From positions 1,934,335 through 1,998,334 of the forward strand of contig OX638326.1 in the NCBI GenBank assembly GCA_951812775.1: 64,000 nucleotides of DNA. The letters run 5' to 3'. Below are positions 45,319 to 56,191 of this stretch, one piece after another. The position numbers and the translations under genes are program-made. The notes below the pieces were generated by a model. It saw only the letters and a list, made by a program, of their open reading frames with translations, did no database searches and was not told the origin of the DNA. Within the stretch, counting starts at the first letter, position 1, and each line of letters opens with the position of its first letter. Source of the DNA: an uncultured Alphaproteobacteria bacterium (GTDB taxonomy: Bacteria > Pseudomonadota > Alphaproteobacteria > MPNO01 > UBA2964).

Positions 45319-46922
45319 ATGTCACTTAACATCTCCTTACTTAATGCCATTAGCGGATTGCAGGTCAATTCGCGGGCCTTGGATGTGACCGCGCAGAACG
45401 TCTCAAACGTCAATACCGAAGGCTATTCGCGCAAAACAATCCATCAGCAAGCAGTGCTTGTTGCCGGTCAGGGTGCGGGCGTTGAAATCGCGGCAATTAC
45501 GCGAACCGTGAATGAGTTCATGATCAAGGAGCTGCGGTCAGCAGTGACCGAGCTGGGAGATGCCCAGGTCCGCAGCGACTTTTATGCACGCATGCAGGAT
45601 TTGTTCGGATCACTAAGTTCTGACACCTCGCCCGCCATCGCCGATCTGGCGACCAAATTTCAGGCGCTATCAGACACCCCAGAGAACGTTTCGCTGAGAA
45701 CAGACGTTGTAGAGCGCGCCCGTCTCCTCGTCGAACAGTTCGTCGACATGGCTGAGCAGATCGAAGCATTGCGCGTCGAGGTAGATCGCGAAATTGAGGA
45801 CGATGTTACTTCGGTCAATACGCAGATTTCGCTCATTCAGGAACTAAATATCCAAATCGCAGAGGGAACAGCATTGGGACAAGGCGTCTCAGAATTGCAG
45901 GATCAGCGCGATATCGCCCTGACTAAAGTTGCCGAAGTAATGGACATTCAGCAGTTCACACGCGGCAATGGTGAGATTGTTGTTCTGACAAAACTGGGAC
46001 GTCCCCTGGTCGATCGTACCGCCACTACGTTGAGCCACACGTCCGTATCTTCGATCAATCCACTTACCACACATGCCAGCGGTGCCATCGATGGCATCGC
46101 GCTCGGCGGCGTAGACATTACAAACGAGATATCGTCTGGTCGTATTGCAGGGCTGGTCGCCATGCGCGACACCTTGCTCCCCAACCTGCATTCGCAAATG
46201 CAGGAGCCGGTCGGTGCCCTGCACGATGAAATTAATACGTTGCACAATCAAGGCACCGCTCATCCATGATTGGCAACAGTAACGGGAACCCGGACGGTCG
46301 CCTCAACGGATGCACCGGTTTGGACCGGCACATTCCGGGCCGCCATCAACGACAGTACTGGAATGATCGTCGAATTGCTCGATATCAATCTGGCAACCAC
46401 GACAACTGTTGGGGATTTGGTGACCGCCATTAACGGCATGACCAATGCGTCCGCCAGCATAAATGCCTCCGGGAAGATCGTGATTACAGCTGCAGGAGCG
46501 AACAGCGTCGCCTTCAACGAAATGAGTAGCGCAGTCACGGTTGGCAGTGAAACGAAAGGCGCGTCAGATTTCCTCGGCCTAAATGACTTTTTCACCAGCG
46601 CCAAGGAATATGACGACTATCAAACAGCATTTCAGTCCAGCAACTCAACATCCTTGAGTATCGCCGGCACGCTGACATTTCATCAGGCTAGTTTTGGGAC
46701 AACCGCCGTTGCCTACACGACGGGCAATTCACTTAGCGACATCGCAACGGCCATCAATGCGAATGCAACCCTTTCCACTGCTGGTATTACCGCTTCCGTC
46801 ATCGCCGATGGCACCGGATACCGGTTACGCGTAAATGACAACGGCGCGGATAATTTCTTCGTTACCGATACCTCAACATTCGTCAGCTCCCAAAACCTAA
46901 AGCCACGCGATCCAGGCACAAG
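45319..46922 (+). pseudogene. flgK: Hook-filament junction protein FlgK, stop and C-terminal deletion
   Basis: The N-terminus is FlgK: LNAISGLQVNSRALDVTAQN, VSNVNTEGYSRKTIHQQ, and the long helix region with LVEQFVDMAEQIEALRVEVD. An in-frame TGA at 46267-46269 follows NQGTAHP, and the frame resumes LATVTGTRTVASTDAPVWTG. The text then runs to SSQNLKPRDPGTSD and joins mid-flgL. The FlgK C-terminal helix, needed for export and assembly, is missing. I infer a deletion of the flgK end and flgL start plus one nonsense mutation. Confidence 0.88.
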
Positions 46923-47491
46923 CGATGCTGGATGAGATCACGGCTTTGCTCAATGTCGAAGATGATGGTCGGTTTCTGTTTTCCGGGACGCTAACGGATA
47001 CCCGAGCTGTCGATCAAACCGGCTTACCCGGAAGTTACACTTTGCCAACGTCAGATGGGGACGCGAGCGGTTATTTTGCTGGCAACGGCACCAAGCTAAC
47101 GCTCCAGGCCGATGAAAACTTCACAGTCACCTATGGCGTCACGGCAGACGAAACCGGCTTCGAACAGGCCATTCGGAGCATGCATATGATTGTCATCGGC
47201 CCACCGAATGACCGATCAACGCTAGAAGACGCATTGCTCGTTGTCGGAAATGCTATCGATTCTGTTTCCGATATTCGCACGAGAATTGGTGCGTCACGAT
47301 CCGCGATTGAAAACGTCAATACAAGGCTGGCGGATTTCCAATTGTTTTCCGAGAAAACGATTGGCTAGCTGGAGAACACGGATATCACCCGTGTCATTAC
47401 GGAAATGAATTCCGATCAGGTCGCCGTTGAAGCCTCGTTTGCTGTCATCGCCCGATTGGCGAATCTAAGCCTAACCCAATTCCTTCGTTAA
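46923..47491 (+). pseudogene. flgL: Hook-filament junction protein FlgL, N-terminus deleted, in-frame stop
   Basis: The sequence starts mid-protein with LDEITALLNVEDDGRFLFSG, a FlgL signature, and continues through GYFAGNGTKLTLQADENFTV to the C-terminal helix. An in-frame TAG at 47366-47368 follows FSEKTIG, and the same frame then reads LENTDITRVITEMNSDQVAV and ends SLTQFLR at 47491. The first part of FlgL was removed together with the end of FlgK. There is no start codon of its own. Confidence 0.87.
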
Positions 47492-47524
47492 CGAGTTCCC
47501 AGAGCACTGAGTGGAGTATATGTC

Positions 47525-48073
47525 ATGACACCCCCAACCGTAGCAGTTCAGACACGCAACAAACCCGAAAATCCTCCCATCCAGGAACCGGCCAATTCCC
47601 CGTTAGCTGAAGCCAGTGTAGACACGATATCCGTTGAAACCCGCTTTGGCGCAATGGATTTCAATCGTGACAGTATGATCACGATGCCGAGAGGGTTACT
47701 GGGATACGCCGATTATCGGGAGTTTGGATTGGCAGCAATGCCGGACCCGAAGCTTGGACAGTTTATGGTGCTCCAGAGCCTTACGGATGCCGATTTATCA
47801 TTCGTCGTCGCACCTCTTAACCCCGATGGCGAGACAATTGAGACGAACGACATCAACGATGCCTGCGAAGCGCTTTCTATTGATCCGTTGAAAAGTGCAA
47901 CTTTGCTGGTGGTTTCGACGCGACGGATCGGCAATGTCACGCAAATTTCCGTCAATCTGCGGGCACCAATTATTGTCGATACGCAAGCCCAACAAGCCTG
48001 GCAGCAGGTCCTCCTTAATAGCCGATACCCGGTCCGCCAGGTCATTGCATCGGCAAATCATGATGAAGATTAA
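47525..48073 (+). CDS. fliW: Flagellar assembly factor FliW
   Basis: This 182-residue protein has about 35 variable N-terminal residues and then the FliW fold: VETRFGAMDFNRDSMITMPR, GLLGYADYREFGLAAM, LQSLTDADLSFVVAPLNP, and a C-terminal NLRAPIIVDTQAQQAWQQVL. FliW binds flagellin and CsrA and so links filament assembly to translation. The frame is intact. csrA at 26992 is also intact. Confidence 0.9.
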   Translation: MTPPTVAVQTRNKPENPPIQEPANSPLAEASVDTISVETRFGAMDFNRDSMITMPRGLLGYADYREFGLAAMPDPKLGQFMVLQSLTDADLSFVVAPLNPDGETIETNDINDACEALSIDPLKSATLLVVSTRRIGNVTQISVNLRAPIIVDTQAQQAWQQVLLNSRYPVRQVIASANHDED

Positions 48074-48153
48074 GGCTGAATTAACCCTGATGGCCAACAA
48101 TCCCATACGTAGGCAGGCGAACGTCATGTTTACCTGCGGGGGAGTTAGAAAAA

Positions 48154-48966
48154 ATGATCAATCCTTCTGAGCTAAGTACTGTCATTTTGTGTGGTGGCTT
48201 AGGCACCCGCTTACGGGAAGAAACGGAATTTAAGCCCAAGCCGATGGTTGAAATCGGTGGGCGACCCATCCTGTGGCACATAATGCAACATTACCGCCAT
48301 TACATGGTCAGGAATTTTGTTCTGTGCATCGGATATAAGGGCGATGCCATTCGGGACTACTTCCTGAACTACCCGATCTACAACTCTGATTTTGCGATCG
48401 ATTTTGCATTTGGTGATGTCGAGACACTTGCCAGCAGCTGCGAAGAAGACTGGCGTGTTGTCCTAGCGGATACGGGTCGAGACACCTTAACAGGTTCCCG
48501 CATCAAGCAAACATTGCGCTACGTCAATCATGACGTGTTTTTTGCGACATATGGTGACGGTGTTTCAGATATCGATATTGATCGACTTTATGCGCATCAC
48601 CAGGCATCCGGGCGCCTGGCCACTGTAACGGCAGTACGCCCTTCTTCAAGATTCGGCGAACTTTCAATTGATAACAACCTCGTCACACAGTTTCGTGAGA
48701 AACCACAGGTCGCAGAAGGCTGGATCAATGGCGGGTTCTTCGTCTTTGATCGCCGCGCATTTGACCTCGTACGTCCCACTGATGACGTGACCCTGGAAGA
48801 AGCTGTCTTGGAACGGCTCGCAGCCGAAGGGCAGCTCTCGGTTTACAAACACCATGGGTTTTGGCAATCAATGGATACGTTCCGCGAAATGACCCTTTTG
48901 AACGACATGTGGGATGGCGGCAAAGCGCCTTGGAGTATTTGGGAAGAATGCAGATTAACGGCTTAG
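48154..48966 (+). CDS. rfbF: Glucose-1-phosphate cytidylyltransferase RfbF
   Basis: This 270-residue nucleotidyltransferase has the N-terminal loop VILCGGLGTRLREETEFKPK, PMVEIGGRPILWHIM, FFATYGDGVSDID with the metal Asp, and WINGGFFVFDRRAFD. It makes CDP-glucose, the first step to CDP-3,6-dideoxy or branched sugars. The position between fliW and flgD suggests a former glycosylation cluster for flagellin or surface glycan. The frame is intact, but its partner rfbG is destroyed. Confidence 0.92.
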   Translation: MINPSELSTVILCGGLGTRLREETEFKPKPMVEIGGRPILWHIMQHYRHYMVRNFVLCIGYKGDAIRDYFLNYPIYNSDFAIDFAFGDVETLASSCEEDWRVVLADTGRDTLTGSRIKQTLRYVNHDVFFATYGDGVSDIDIDRLYAHHQASGRLATVTAVRPSSRFGELSIDNNLVTQFREKPQVAEGWINGGFFVFDRRAFDLVRPTDDVTLEEAVLERLAAEGQLSVYKHHGFWQSMDTFREMTLLNDMWDGGKAPWSIWEECRLTA

Positions 48967-49704
48967 ACAGCACATTCTGGAAAAACCGTCGGGTATTCAT
49001 CACCGGTCACACCGGCTTTATAGGTTCTTGGCTAAGTCTGTGGCTAAGTGATCTTGGCGCTGAGGTGGGCGGCTACGCCCTGTCGCCTACCACCCAACCG
49101 AATATGTTCGATGTGCTCGATCTCGAAAACCGCATGTGCTCTATCATTGGTGACGTTCGAAAACTGCCGCAATTAAGCGCTGCCCTAAATGAATTTGCCC
49201 CGGAAATCGTGTTCCATTTAGCGGCTCAACCGATCGTCAGCAAAGGATATAGCGCGCCCGTAGAAACCTTCAGCACCAATGTCATGGGCACTGTAAATCT
49301 TTTGCAAGCCATTCGCTCGGCGCCGAGTATTAGATCGGCGTTAATCGTCACGACAGACAAGGTTTATGAAAATCAGGAATGGGACCGGGGGTATCGAAAA
49401 AATGACGCCCTTGGCGGCCATGAACCATATGGTGCCAGCAAAGCCTGTACTGAACTCGCTGTAAATGCGTTTCGTCATAGCTATTTTTCCGACGACGATC
49501 CGATCAGCATCGCAACTATTCGAACTGGCAATATTATCGGCGGCGACACGCCCTTGGCAACATGTTCTCGAACCGTTGCGTGGCTATATGCAATTGGCGC
49601 AAAACCTCAACGTAGATCCCGTATCTTTTGGAGGACCGTGGAATTCGGTCCTTCCGAAAAAGATAGCGCGCCGGTGTCTGTTGTCGCCAACGAGATGTCG
49701 ACGC
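48948..49704 (+). pseudogene. rfbG: CDP-glucose 4,6-dehydratase RfbG, two lesions and lost C-terminus
   Basis: The first 200 residues are an SDR dehydratase: RRVFITGHTGFIGSWLSLWL, FHLAAQPIVSKGYSAPVETF, VTTDKVYEN and the catalytic EPYGASKACTE. After IRTGNIIGGD about 60-70 residues are missing; the next recognisable text, in another frame, is RPWQHVLEPLRGYMQLAQNL and FGGPWN, then after a lost T the first frame returns with FGPSEKDSAPVSVVANEM. At about 49704 the sequence switches into flgD. The start overlaps rfbF by 19 bases. Confidence 0.85.
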
Positions 49705-50082
49705 TTTGGGGCGACCGCACCGTTGCAAGGCAATCGCGCGCAGTTCTCTTACACGCTGCCAGACAATGCGGAATCAACGAACCTGATCATTTCCGATGCT
49801 CAAGGCAGTGTTGTGTTCTCGACAGCCGGTGAGACGGATGCCGGACAACACGACTTTGTGTGGGATGGACAGGACAGCAGCGGGACACAAATGCCGGAAG
49901 GCGCATACACGCTAACGGTCAGCGCCCAAAATTCAGATGGTGATCCGGTATCGGCAACAACATCTGTTTCAGGCCTTGTAACCGGAGTTGAAACGGGAGA
50001 AACGGGCGCTTTGCTGACCCTTGGTCTCGTCAAGATTCCGCTGACAAACGTAATTTCAGTTCAACAGCAGCAGGAAAGCTGA
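49705..50082 (+). pseudogene. flgD: Hook-cap protein FlgD, C-terminal remnant
   Basis: The text NRAQFSYTLPDNAESTNLII, then GQHDFVWDGQDSSGTQMPEG and AYTLTVSAQNSDG, is the beta-rich C-terminal half of FlgD, ending LVKIPLTNVISVQQ. The N-terminal half is absent; the frame upstream is rfbG sequence. One deletion therefore removed the rest of rfbG, anything between, and the first half of flgD. It is followed by flgE in the usual order. Confidence 0.85.
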
Positions 50083-50157
50083 CTTTGAACCGTTCTCGAT
50101 TTTTTTGATTTTAGTAACAGTAGTTTTCACCAGTACCCAGTTGTAAGGAGTTTAGTA

Positions 50158-51435
50158 ATGAGCCTATACGGTGCAATGTTTTCCGGCGTTTCCGGCCTCA
50201 CGGCACAAAGCCAGGCGCTTGGAATGATTTCCGATAATATTTCGAATGTGAACACTGTCGGCTATAAGAATGCCCATGCGTCATTCTCGACGTTGGTCAC
50301 GCGGCAGACCGGAAACACCTACGCCCCGGGCGGCGTTCGCTCTTCACCGGTATATTCGATAGATCGCCATGGCCTTCTGCAGGCTTCCGAAGACAATACC
50401 GACCTTGCGATTTCAGGTCAGGGCTTCTTCGTAATGACCGAGGCTGCAAGTCCAACGGCAAGCGATACAAGATTTTATTCCAGAGCAGGTGAGTTTGCAG
50501 CAGACTCCGAAGGGTTCCTGCGTTCACCGACAGGATTTTACCTACAAGGCTGGCGTACTGATCTCAATGGCACACCAACAGCTACAAACACTTCGCTTCT
50601 AACGGGATTGGAATCGATCAGAGTAAACAGTGTGTCAGGTAGCGCGAGCCCGACAAGCACCGTAGATCTGGGGCTCAACCTGCCCGCCTCCGCTACAACA
50701 GGCGCGACGGAATCCACCAACGTCACCGTCTTTGACTCTCTCGGTGTTTCCCATACAGTCGCCCTGACCTGGACGAAACAATCCGCCGCCAATACCTGGG
50801 TCGTCACCGCCGCTGCGACTGATGCCGGTACTGTCGAAGAAGGAACTGTTGGTTCCGGTACAGCCTATAGCGTTACGGTCGTCTTTAATGGAGACGGAAC
50901 ACCCGCGACCTTTGATGGTGGCGCCACACCACCCGTGCTTGCTTTAGGAACATGGAGTTCGGGTGCTAACAACAGTCTTATCACTCTCAATATGGGCACC
51001 CAAAACGTCGCCGATGGTGTAACGCAATTTTCAAGCACTTATAGCATTTCTTTTATTAATCAGGACGGGACACAATTCGGCAATTTCTTTGGAGTCAAAG
51101 TAGATGAGGACGATATCGTAACTGCTTTGTTCGATAACGGCGAAACGCAGAAAATCTACAAAATTCCGATCGCCACCTTCCCTAACCCAAATGGGTTGGA
51201 CACCAAAACCGGCACTGCCTTCACACAAAGTGAAAAGTCCGGGGATTTCTTCTTAAGATCTGCTGGTGAAGGGAAGGCCGGTACGCTTGTGCCGTCGGCA
51301 CTTGAATCCTCGACATCGGATATCGCCACTGAATTTACAAGTTTGATCATTACCCAGCGGGCCTATGCCGCCAATACGCGAATAATTACGACCGCTGACG
51401 AAATGCTCGATGAGTTAATTCAGATAAAACGATAG
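50158..51435 (+). CDS. flgE: Flagellar hook protein FlgE
   Basis: This 425-residue protein starts MSLYGAMFSGVSGLTAQSQA and has DNISNVNTVGYKNAHASF, the ISGQGFFVM segment and the C-terminal TSLIITQRAYAANTRIITTA helix. AAGGAG precedes the ATG. It builds the hook. The frame is intact although the cap protein FlgD and junction proteins are broken. Confidence 0.95.
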   Translation: MSLYGAMFSGVSGLTAQSQALGMISDNISNVNTVGYKNAHASFSTLVTRQTGNTYAPGGVRSSPVYSIDRHGLLQASEDNTDLAISGQGFFVMTEAASPTASDTRFYSRAGEFAADSEGFLRSPTGFYLQGWRTDLNGTPTATNTSLLTGLESIRVNSVSGSASPTSTVDLGLNLPASATTGATESTNVTVFDSLGVSHTVALTWTKQSAANTWVVTAAATDAGTVEEGTVGSGTAYSVTVVFNGDGTPATFDGGATPPVLALGTWSSGANNSLITLNMGTQNVADGVTQFSSTYSISFINQDGTQFGNFFGVKVDEDDIVTALFDNGETQKIYKIPIATFPNPNGLDTKTGTAFTQSEKSGDFFLRSAGEGKAGTLVPSALESSTSDIATEFTSLIITQRAYAANTRIITTADEMLDELIQIKR

Positions 51436-51477
51436 GGATAACCGGTAGTTAGAAAAATAGGGCGGGAGACCATTAAC

Positions 51478-53133
51478 TTGCAGAGTATTGCTCAAACATT
51501 GCGAAACCTTGGCACAGTTCGCCTTGTCGCAATGGGCGGTGTCGCCATCGGCATCGTAATTTTCTTTGTCTTTTTATCAGCACGTCTTAATACCGCTGAC
51601 AAGTCGCTGCTGTAAGGCGATCTGGATGCAGGTGACAGCGCAAAAATTGTTTCAAAACTCGAGACTCTCGGCGTACCGTTCGATCTCAGAGCAGATGGCA
51701 GACAGATTTTGGTGCCCTCTGATCGCGTTCTGCGATTACGTATGTCGATGGCCGAGGAGGGCCTGCCCAACGGCGGTTCCATCGGCTATGAAATTTTTGA
51801 TAAAAGCGAGTCTTTCGGAACAATTAACTTTGTCCAGAATGTAAACTTGGTCAGAGCGCTCGAAGGTGAATTGGCCCGTACCATACGGACGATGGGACAG
51901 GTCACGGAAGCGCGAGTCCACCTTGTTCTTCCGAAACGCCAGCTTTTTAGCCGAAAACGCCAGGAACCCAGCGCATCTATCGTTATTAAGACGCGCGGTC
52001 CTAAGAAGCTCGGCAAAGTACAGGTTCTGTCCATTCAACACCTCGTAGCCTCCGCCGTTCCCGAATTAAAAATTTCACGAATTTCGGTCATTGATCACCG
52101 CGGACGTCTTTTGGCTCGCGCCGGGTCACCGGATGATCGTGGCGTTATTGGTGCCTCTGACAATGATGAGATTCAAAGGGACCAGGAAGAACGCCTCGTC
52201 CGTGCCATCGAGGAACTGCCTGAGCAATCTGTTGGCATCGGAAAGGTTCGGGCCCAAGTAACCGCGCAAATGAACTTTGACCGAATTACGACAAATTCGG
52301 AAACTTATGATCCTGAGGGCCAGGTCGTTCGATCAACACAAAATGTCGAAGAAAAAGCCAATAGCCTTGATCAACGTAGCGGCGCCGACGTCACAGTTTC
52401 AAACAACCTGCCGGATGCGAAAGACAGCAAAACCCAGAATAAGGACAATACGACCAACCAGTCATCCCGCGTCGAAGAAACCGTCAATTTTGAAATTTCC
52501 AAGACCGTAAAGAGTCATGTGCGGGAAATGGGAACAGTCAAACGACTATCAATTGCCGTTCTTGTTGATGGCACCTACAGCCTCGATAAGGATGACAAAC
52601 GCATATACAAACCTCGGAGCAAAAAAGAAATCGATGACCTAAGCGCACTGGTTCGGTCTGCCGTCGGTTTCGATACAAAACGAGGCGATACACTCCGCGT
52701 CGTCAATATGCGTTTCGTAAACGCTGCCGAGAGCGATATCGATACATTGTAACCGTTATTCAAGTTAACGAAATCGGATTATTTCCGTATCGCCGAAATA
52801 TTTGTGCTCGCCGCCGTCGGTATCCTCGTCATCTTGCTCGTTGTCCGGCCATTGATATCGAGAACATTAGAAGCTCTCCCCAATGCGCTTGCCGCAGCGA
52901 CAGAACAAAACCTTCTTGCCGACCAGAGTGCTGACTCTGCCGCACTTTCCGGTCCGGCAGAAACCGGCGTGAGCTCTCTGCCGGGCGAAGGTGAAGAAAA
53001 TGACTTGATTGATGTCGCCTCTGTTGAAGGCAAAGTTCGGGCGTCTGCTTTGAAGAAAATTGAAGAAATCGTGGAGCGCCACCCCGAAGAAACCGTCGGC
53101 ATAATTCGCCAATGGATGAGTGAGGACGGCTGA
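51478..53133 (+). pseudogene. fliF: MS-ring protein FliF, two in-frame stops
   Basis: A TTG start with GGGAG upstream opens LQSIAQTLRNLGTVRLVAMG and the first transmembrane helix. An in-frame TAA at 51613-51615 replaces the expected Tyr in KSLLYGDLDAGDS. The frame continues through the ring-building domains (SFGTINFVQNVNLVRALEGE, LARTIRTMGQVTEARVHLVL) to a second TAA at 52750-52752 before PLFKLTKSDYFRIAE and the second helix, and ends with the FliG-binding tail at 53133. No frameshift is present, only two substitutions. Without FliF no basal body can form. Confidence 0.94.
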
Positions 53134-54145
53134 TGGCTCGCGAAGATTACAGAGGGCTAGAAGGCGCCCATAAAGCATCAATCCTCATGCTCTCAGTGGG
53201 CGAAGGGCAAGCCATGCGCTTGTTTTCCATGCTCGATGATGACGAAATCAAGGAAATCTCCACGGCAATGGCGAGCCTCGGCAAAGTTGATGCCGATATG
53301 GTCGAACGTCTTTTCGTCGAATTCACTGAAAGCTTTTCCTCCACTGGTTCACTAACAGCTCATATGAGAGTACGGAACGTCTTCTCATGAAGGCGATGCC
53401 GCGTGACCGCGTTGACACGATCATGGAAGAAATCCGTGGTCCCGCCGGTCGTACGATGTAGGACAAGTTGGGTAACGTGAATGAAGAGGTGCTCGCAAGC
53501 TATCTCAAGAACGAGTACCCCCAAACTGTCGCCGTGGTACTGTCAAAAATCCGGGCGGATCATGCCGCACGCGTTCTGGAAATGCTGCCAGATGACTTTG
53601 CTATGGAAGTGGTCATGCGCATGCTGCGTATGGAAGTCGTCCAAAAAGAAGTCCTTGAAGGCGTCGAGAAGACGCTCCGCACTGAATTTATGAGCAATCT
53701 CGCTCGTACAAACCGTCGCGACGCCCATGAAATGATGGCGGAAATTTTCAATAACCTGGAGCGTCAGAACGAAGAACGCTTTCTCGACGCCCTGGAAGAG
53801 CGCAGTCGAGACGCCTCCGAGAAAATCAAAGCCCTCATGTTTACTTTCGAGGACCTCAAGAAACTGGACCCGAGCGGCGTGCAAACCCTTATTCGAAGCG
53901 TCGACAACGCCAAAATGGGTATTGCTCTCAAGGGTGCCTCGGAAGAGCTCCGCGATCTTTTCTTCTCAAATATGTCCGAACGTGGTGCCAAAATTCTTCG
54001 CGAGGACATGGAAACTATGGGCCCCGTGCGTCTCAAGGATGTTGATGAAGCGCAATCCCATTTGGTGAACACTGCGAAGGATCTTGCGGGTAAAGGCGAG
54101 ATCGTGATTTCGGAAAGTAGCGGCGAGGACGAGTTCGTCTATTAG
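53133..54145 (+). pseudogene. fliG: Motor switch protein FliG, frameshift and in-frame stop
   Basis: The N-terminal 75 residues (EGAHKASILMLSVGEGQAMR, MLDDDEIKEISTAMASLG) are followed by a frameshift near 53355; the proper frame then reads [20 protein letters not shown] and meets TAG at 53459-53461, where FliG has Trp in MWDKLGNV. The rest is open: the middle domain [13 protein letters not shown] and the torque-generating C-terminal domain ([20 protein letters not shown]). The start overlaps the fliF stop (TGATGG). Confidence 0.93.
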
Positions 54146-54153
54146 ACGACGAA

Positions 54154-54854
54154 ATGATCATGTCAGTTGCACAGACAAAATATAGGTTCGAAACAACATT
54201 TGATGTTGTTCCAGAAATCGAAGAACAGCTTCCCGACGAGCAACCTGTTTTGCCGACATTTTCGGAACAAGAGCTGGAGGCTGCAAAACAAGCCGCGCGG
54301 GACGAAGGTTATCAAAGGGGCATGGCTGATGCCCAAACCTCAATCGAAAAAGCAACAGCCGAAACTTTTGAACGAACGGTCGATAGCTTCGCTGCCTTTA
54401 TCCCAACATATTCATCGGTAATAGAACAGGCACGGCAGGACGCTACTGCGATTGCCCAGGCAATCATCCGAAAAGTCTTGAACAATCGCTCCAGGAAGGC
54501 GCAATCAACACCGTCTCCACCATAATTCTAGACCTCTTTCCCAAGCTTTTGGACGAGCCTCGACTGGTAATCCGGCTTCACCCTGAACATCTAGATGCGC
54601 TGCAAGCTCAAATGGACGAGTTAAAGGGACAAAGCGGATATTCGGGCGACGTCATTCTGCTCGCTGAACACGATCTCGCGCCCTCAGATTGCCGTATCGA
54701 GTGGGCTGATGGCGGTGCGGAGCGGAACACTCAGAACATACTATCCGAAATAGATGCCGCAGTTGAGCGCTATAAATCCGGAATTAATCATCCATCCTCA
54801 GATCCCGATGTTTTAGAGGATGTTACGACGCCAGAGGAGATATCAAATGGCTGA
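54154..54854 (+). pseudogene. fliH: Export ATPase regulator FliH, frameshifted
   Basis: The N-terminal part has the variable region and a glycine-spaced coiled coil (EGYQRGMADAQTSIEKATAE). Near 54480 a base has been lost: the frame after AIIRKVL should continue QSLQEGAINTVSTIILDLFP, and the C-terminal domain LVIRLHPEHLDALQAQMDEL follows in the second frame to 54854. FliH would hold FliI at the C ring. The end overlaps the fliN start by eight bases. Confidence 0.85.
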
Positions 54855-55316
54855 TGAAGAAGCAGAAATCGATCTTGAGACGCAAAGACTGAAGAGAACG
54901 CCAACGCTGACGACGACATGGCCGCGGCGATGTCTGAAATGGCTGAAGACAACGATACGCCGCCAGATGGCGAAGAGTCGTTGGATATCAGTGATCTTCC
55001 TTCAGAACTCGGCGGCGATGCCGGGAATCTCCTATCGGAGGAAGAAATCAAAGAACCGATGCGAAACGGCAAAGACCTCGAAGCTGTCTATGACATACCC
55101 GTTCAACTTTCTGCAGTTCTCGGGAAATCACAGATGCAAGTCAGTCAGCTGCTGAAGCTGGGTCGAGGCGCTGTCGTTGAGCTCGACCGAAAGGTTGGGG
55201 ATGCCATCGATATATACGTCAATAACCGTCTGGTCGCACGCGGCGAGGTAGTCGTGGTCGAAGAAAGGCTCGGCGTCACTATGACTGAGATCATCAAATC
55301 AGACCGGGTGAGTTAA
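54847..55316 (+). pseudogene. fliN: Motor switch protein FliN, N-terminal frameshift
   Basis: The ATG at 54847 with GAGGAG upstream reads MADEEAEIDLE, then goes out of frame near 54880. The correct frame continues DAKTEENANADDDMAAAMSE to the SpoA domain (YDIPVQLSAVLGKSQMQVSQ, LLKLGRGAVVELDRKVGDAI, DIYVNNRLVARGEVVVVEER). Only the disordered acidic N-terminus is affected, and an internal ATG at 54918 could give a 132-residue protein with the full C-ring domain. This is the mildest lesion in the locus. Confidence 0.8.
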
Positions 55317-55325
55317 GGGTTCAAT

Positions 55326-56166
55326 ATGGCTCGAGTACAAGCAAGTAAGTCGGTCGCCGGGGAACTATTTAAGGCAAGCTTCCAAGCCTCGTTCGCGGCT
55401 TGATCATGCCACAATTTTGGGTCTGATCGTCGGCTTTGGTTTGGTTGTCGCCGCCATGTTCTTTGGTGGATCAGCGACAGCCTTTATCGATATACCCGCA
55501 ATTCTAATCGTTGTGGGTGGTACGTTCGGCGTTACAACGATCTGTTTCTCTCTTCGTGAAATGGGACGTCTCCCGCGTATTGCTTTCAAGGCACTGTTTC
55601 ACACCGTTCCTGACGCAGGCAAAACAGCGCTTCACATGTTGCGATTGGCTGAATTATCACGCAAGCGCGGCATCCTTGGTCTTGATCAAATTCTTGAAGA
55701 TTTCAATGACGAGCCATTTATGCAGAAGGCCGTGGCAATGGCGGTTGACGGAATCCCTGTAGAGGAAATCCACACCGTTTTGCAACGGGAGATCAACCAA
55801 ACGGCAGACCGGCACACCCGCAGTGCAAATGTCCTGCGCAAAGCAGCTGAAATCGCACCCGCCATGGGATTAATCGGAACTCTTATCGGACTAGTCCAAA
55901 TGCTTGGAAATCTGGATGACCCGGCCTCGATAGGTCCCGGATTGGCAGTGGCCCTCCTCACCACGTTTTACGGCGCCGTGCTCGGCAATATGGTCTTCGC
56001 ACCGCTCGCAGCAAAGCTCGAGCGAAATACAGCGGAAGAAACACTTGTCGCGAGCGTCTGCATGCTCGCTGCAGAATCGGTTTGCCGTAAAGAAAATCCC
56101 CGGCGCCTCGAAATGCTGCTCAATGCCATGCTGCCGCCGGCGAAACGTATCCAGTATTTTAATTGA
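55326..56166 (+). pseudogene. motA: Stator protein MotA, N-terminal frameshift
   Basis: The ATG at 55326 reads MARVQASKSVAGELFKASFQ and meets TGA at 55401-55403. In the next frame the protein continues DHATILGLIVGFGLVVAAMF with four transmembrane helices, the cytoplasmic loop with LRLAELSRKRGILGLDQILE, and APAMGLIGTLIGLVQML. The joined protein is a MotA of about 280 residues. It lies between fliN and flbD. MotA with MotB would use proton flow to turn the motor. Confidence 0.82.
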
Positions 56167-56191
56167 TTGTTGTCGAAAGGAAGTCTGCGTC

